From Clostridiales bacterium (GTDB taxonomy: Bacteria; Bacillota; Clostridia; Oscillospirales; Oscillospiraceae), in NCBI GenBank assembly GCA_012729875.1, contig JAAYCC010000018.1:1-6003 (forward strand): a DNA stretch of 6,003 nt. Direction: 5' to 3'. The notes under the pieces were generated by a model that was not told where the DNA came from, did not search any database, and worked only from the letters and a program-made list of their open reading frames with translations. A program made the position numbers and the translations under genes. This document shows positions 5,377-6,003 of the stretch, piece after piece. Numbering within the stretch: position 1 is the stretch's first letter; each line of letters begins with the position of its first letter.

Positions 5377-6003
5377 TCAATATTTCATATACCAGAGTCC
5401 GGCGAGGTCGTAGGGAAGGAAAGTGTTGTAATACTCACGCAGAGTTGCCGTGGGATCGAGATCTGCGAATTCGTCAGGGAAGACGATTTTGGCCAATGCT
5501 TCCATGCTGGCACAATCAAACATCTCACGCCCGATACTGTGGTGAACCACATAAACCTCTCCATTTTTCACTGCATCCAGCTCTCTCCAACCGGGACGGT
5601 CAAGGTAAGCGGAAATCAGTTCCCTTGTCTGTTCTTCAGACGCCTGAAATCCCATGCGTATGGATTTCGGAGCGGCAGGCCAGTATGAGCCTGTGAAAAT
5701 TATCTTATCGGGATTTGAGGACAACACATATTCCGCCTCCAGTGCTCCTGCGCTGCTCTCCTTCAGGACGTCGGTCGCGATGCTGTATGCGCCCACGTTA
5801 TAGCACATACCGCCCCACATGAAGTCGTTTGGATATGAGTTTCCGTATTCTTCAGGACTCTTGTAGGCGCCCTCTATGTAAACTGTGGGTCTCTCTTTTG
5901 TTTTGAGTATCTCTGCAACTTTATTGTAGACAGTTTCCACGTGCGAGGTATAGAAATCTATGAGCTCCTGCGCTCTTTCCTCTTTGCCAAAGAGAGCGCC
6001 AAG
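5377..6003 (-). CDS. FecB/BtuF-type substrate-binding protein (C-terminal part, cut by window edge)
   Basis: Extracytoplasmic binding protein that delivers substrate to the permease encoded downstream. The last 208 residues are visible and the frame stays open to base 6003, so the signal peptide and N-terminal lobe lie outside. The GTG at 5940 is internal, not the start, because the 21 codons before it (LGALFGKEERAQELIDFY and on) continue the family's long connecting helix. Seen after that: a strand-like VYIEG, the aromatic and glycine-rich NSYPNDFMWGGMCYNVGAYS (fragment residues 55-74), a PDKIIFTGSYWP strand at 98-109, and the RPGWRELDAVKNGEVYVV block at 136-153, which is typical of TroA/FepB-like class III binding proteins. 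The tryptophan- and tyrosine-rich loops would line the cleft. The gene stops 8 nt before the permease ATG. Iron chelate, heme, corrinoid or another metal complex are all possible ligands. Confidence 0.9.
   Translation of the reverse strand, partial: LGALFGKEERAQELIDFYTSHVETVYNKVAEILKTKERPTVYIEGAYKSPEEYGNSYPNDFMWGGMCYNVGAYSIATDVLKESSAGALEAEYVLSSNPDKIIFTGSYWPAAPKSIRMGFQASEEQTRELISAYLDRPGWRELDAVKNGEVYVVHHSIGREMFDCASMEALAKIVFPDEFADLDPTATLREYYNTFLPYDLAGLWYMKY

Noticed and set aside
5088..5696. Plus-strand open frame of 202 codons across the permease and binding-protein genes
   Set aside because: It is antisense to two conserved transporter genes and spans their junction; the translation has no family motif.
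1..6003. CRISPR array, tRNA or rRNA genes, cobalamin riboswitch near the importer
   Set aside because: I found no regularly spaced repeats, no cloverleaf-like or rRNA sequence, and no B12-box-like segment; the promoter end of the importer operon lies outside the window.

Overview
The window looks like part of the chromosome of a low-to-moderate GC Firmicute, probably a Clostridia-type anaerobe. This is an inference from several signs: strong GGAGG-type ribosome binding sites, sigma-A-like promoters, an FMN riboswitch in front of ribD, a CooC-type ATPase and an IS256-type transposase remnant. No rRNA or species marker is present, so the genus is open.

Layout from left to right. (1) 1-760, minus strand: the 5' part of ribD (riboflavin biosynthesis; the rest lies beyond base 1), preceded by a leader with a promoter, a complete FMN riboswitch and two U-tailed terminator hairpins in tandem. 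(2) 805-1764, minus strand: a single-gene unit for a classical short-chain dehydrogenase/reductase, with a likely promoter, a 17-bp perfect inverted repeat over its -35 box and two hairpins after the stop codon. (3) 1765-3241, plus strand: a promoter, a leader of about 180 nt and a CooC/MinD-type ATPase with a CxC motif, then about 330 bp without an intact gene, ending in a good terminator. (4) about 3290-3530, plus strand: the start of an IS256-family transposase that is internally deleted and frameshifted, still carrying its leader hairpin. (5) 3567-6003, minus strand: a FecBCD/BtuFCD-type ABC importer operon read right to left, in the order substrate-binding protein (C-terminal part only), permease, ATPase.

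The importer genes are tightly coupled: the binding-protein and permease genes are 8 nt apart or overlap by 4, depending on the start chosen, and the permease stop codon lies within the Shine-Dalgarno of the ATPase gene. They should form one complex that takes up a metal chelate, heme or corrinoid; the sequence does not fix the substrate. The CooC-like gene converges on this operon with the transposon remnant between them. CooC proteins load nickel into carbon monoxide dehydrogenase, but no such enzyme gene is visible here. The stretch from about 1670 to 3560 is visibly richer in A+T than the dehydrogenase and transporter genes and holds the broken sequences, so it looks like the most recently rearranged part. 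I found no clear undescribed system. The most distinctive signals are the tandem-terminator FMN leader, the palindrome upstream of the dehydrogenase gene and the decayed transposase with its Shine-Dalgarno-masking hairpin.
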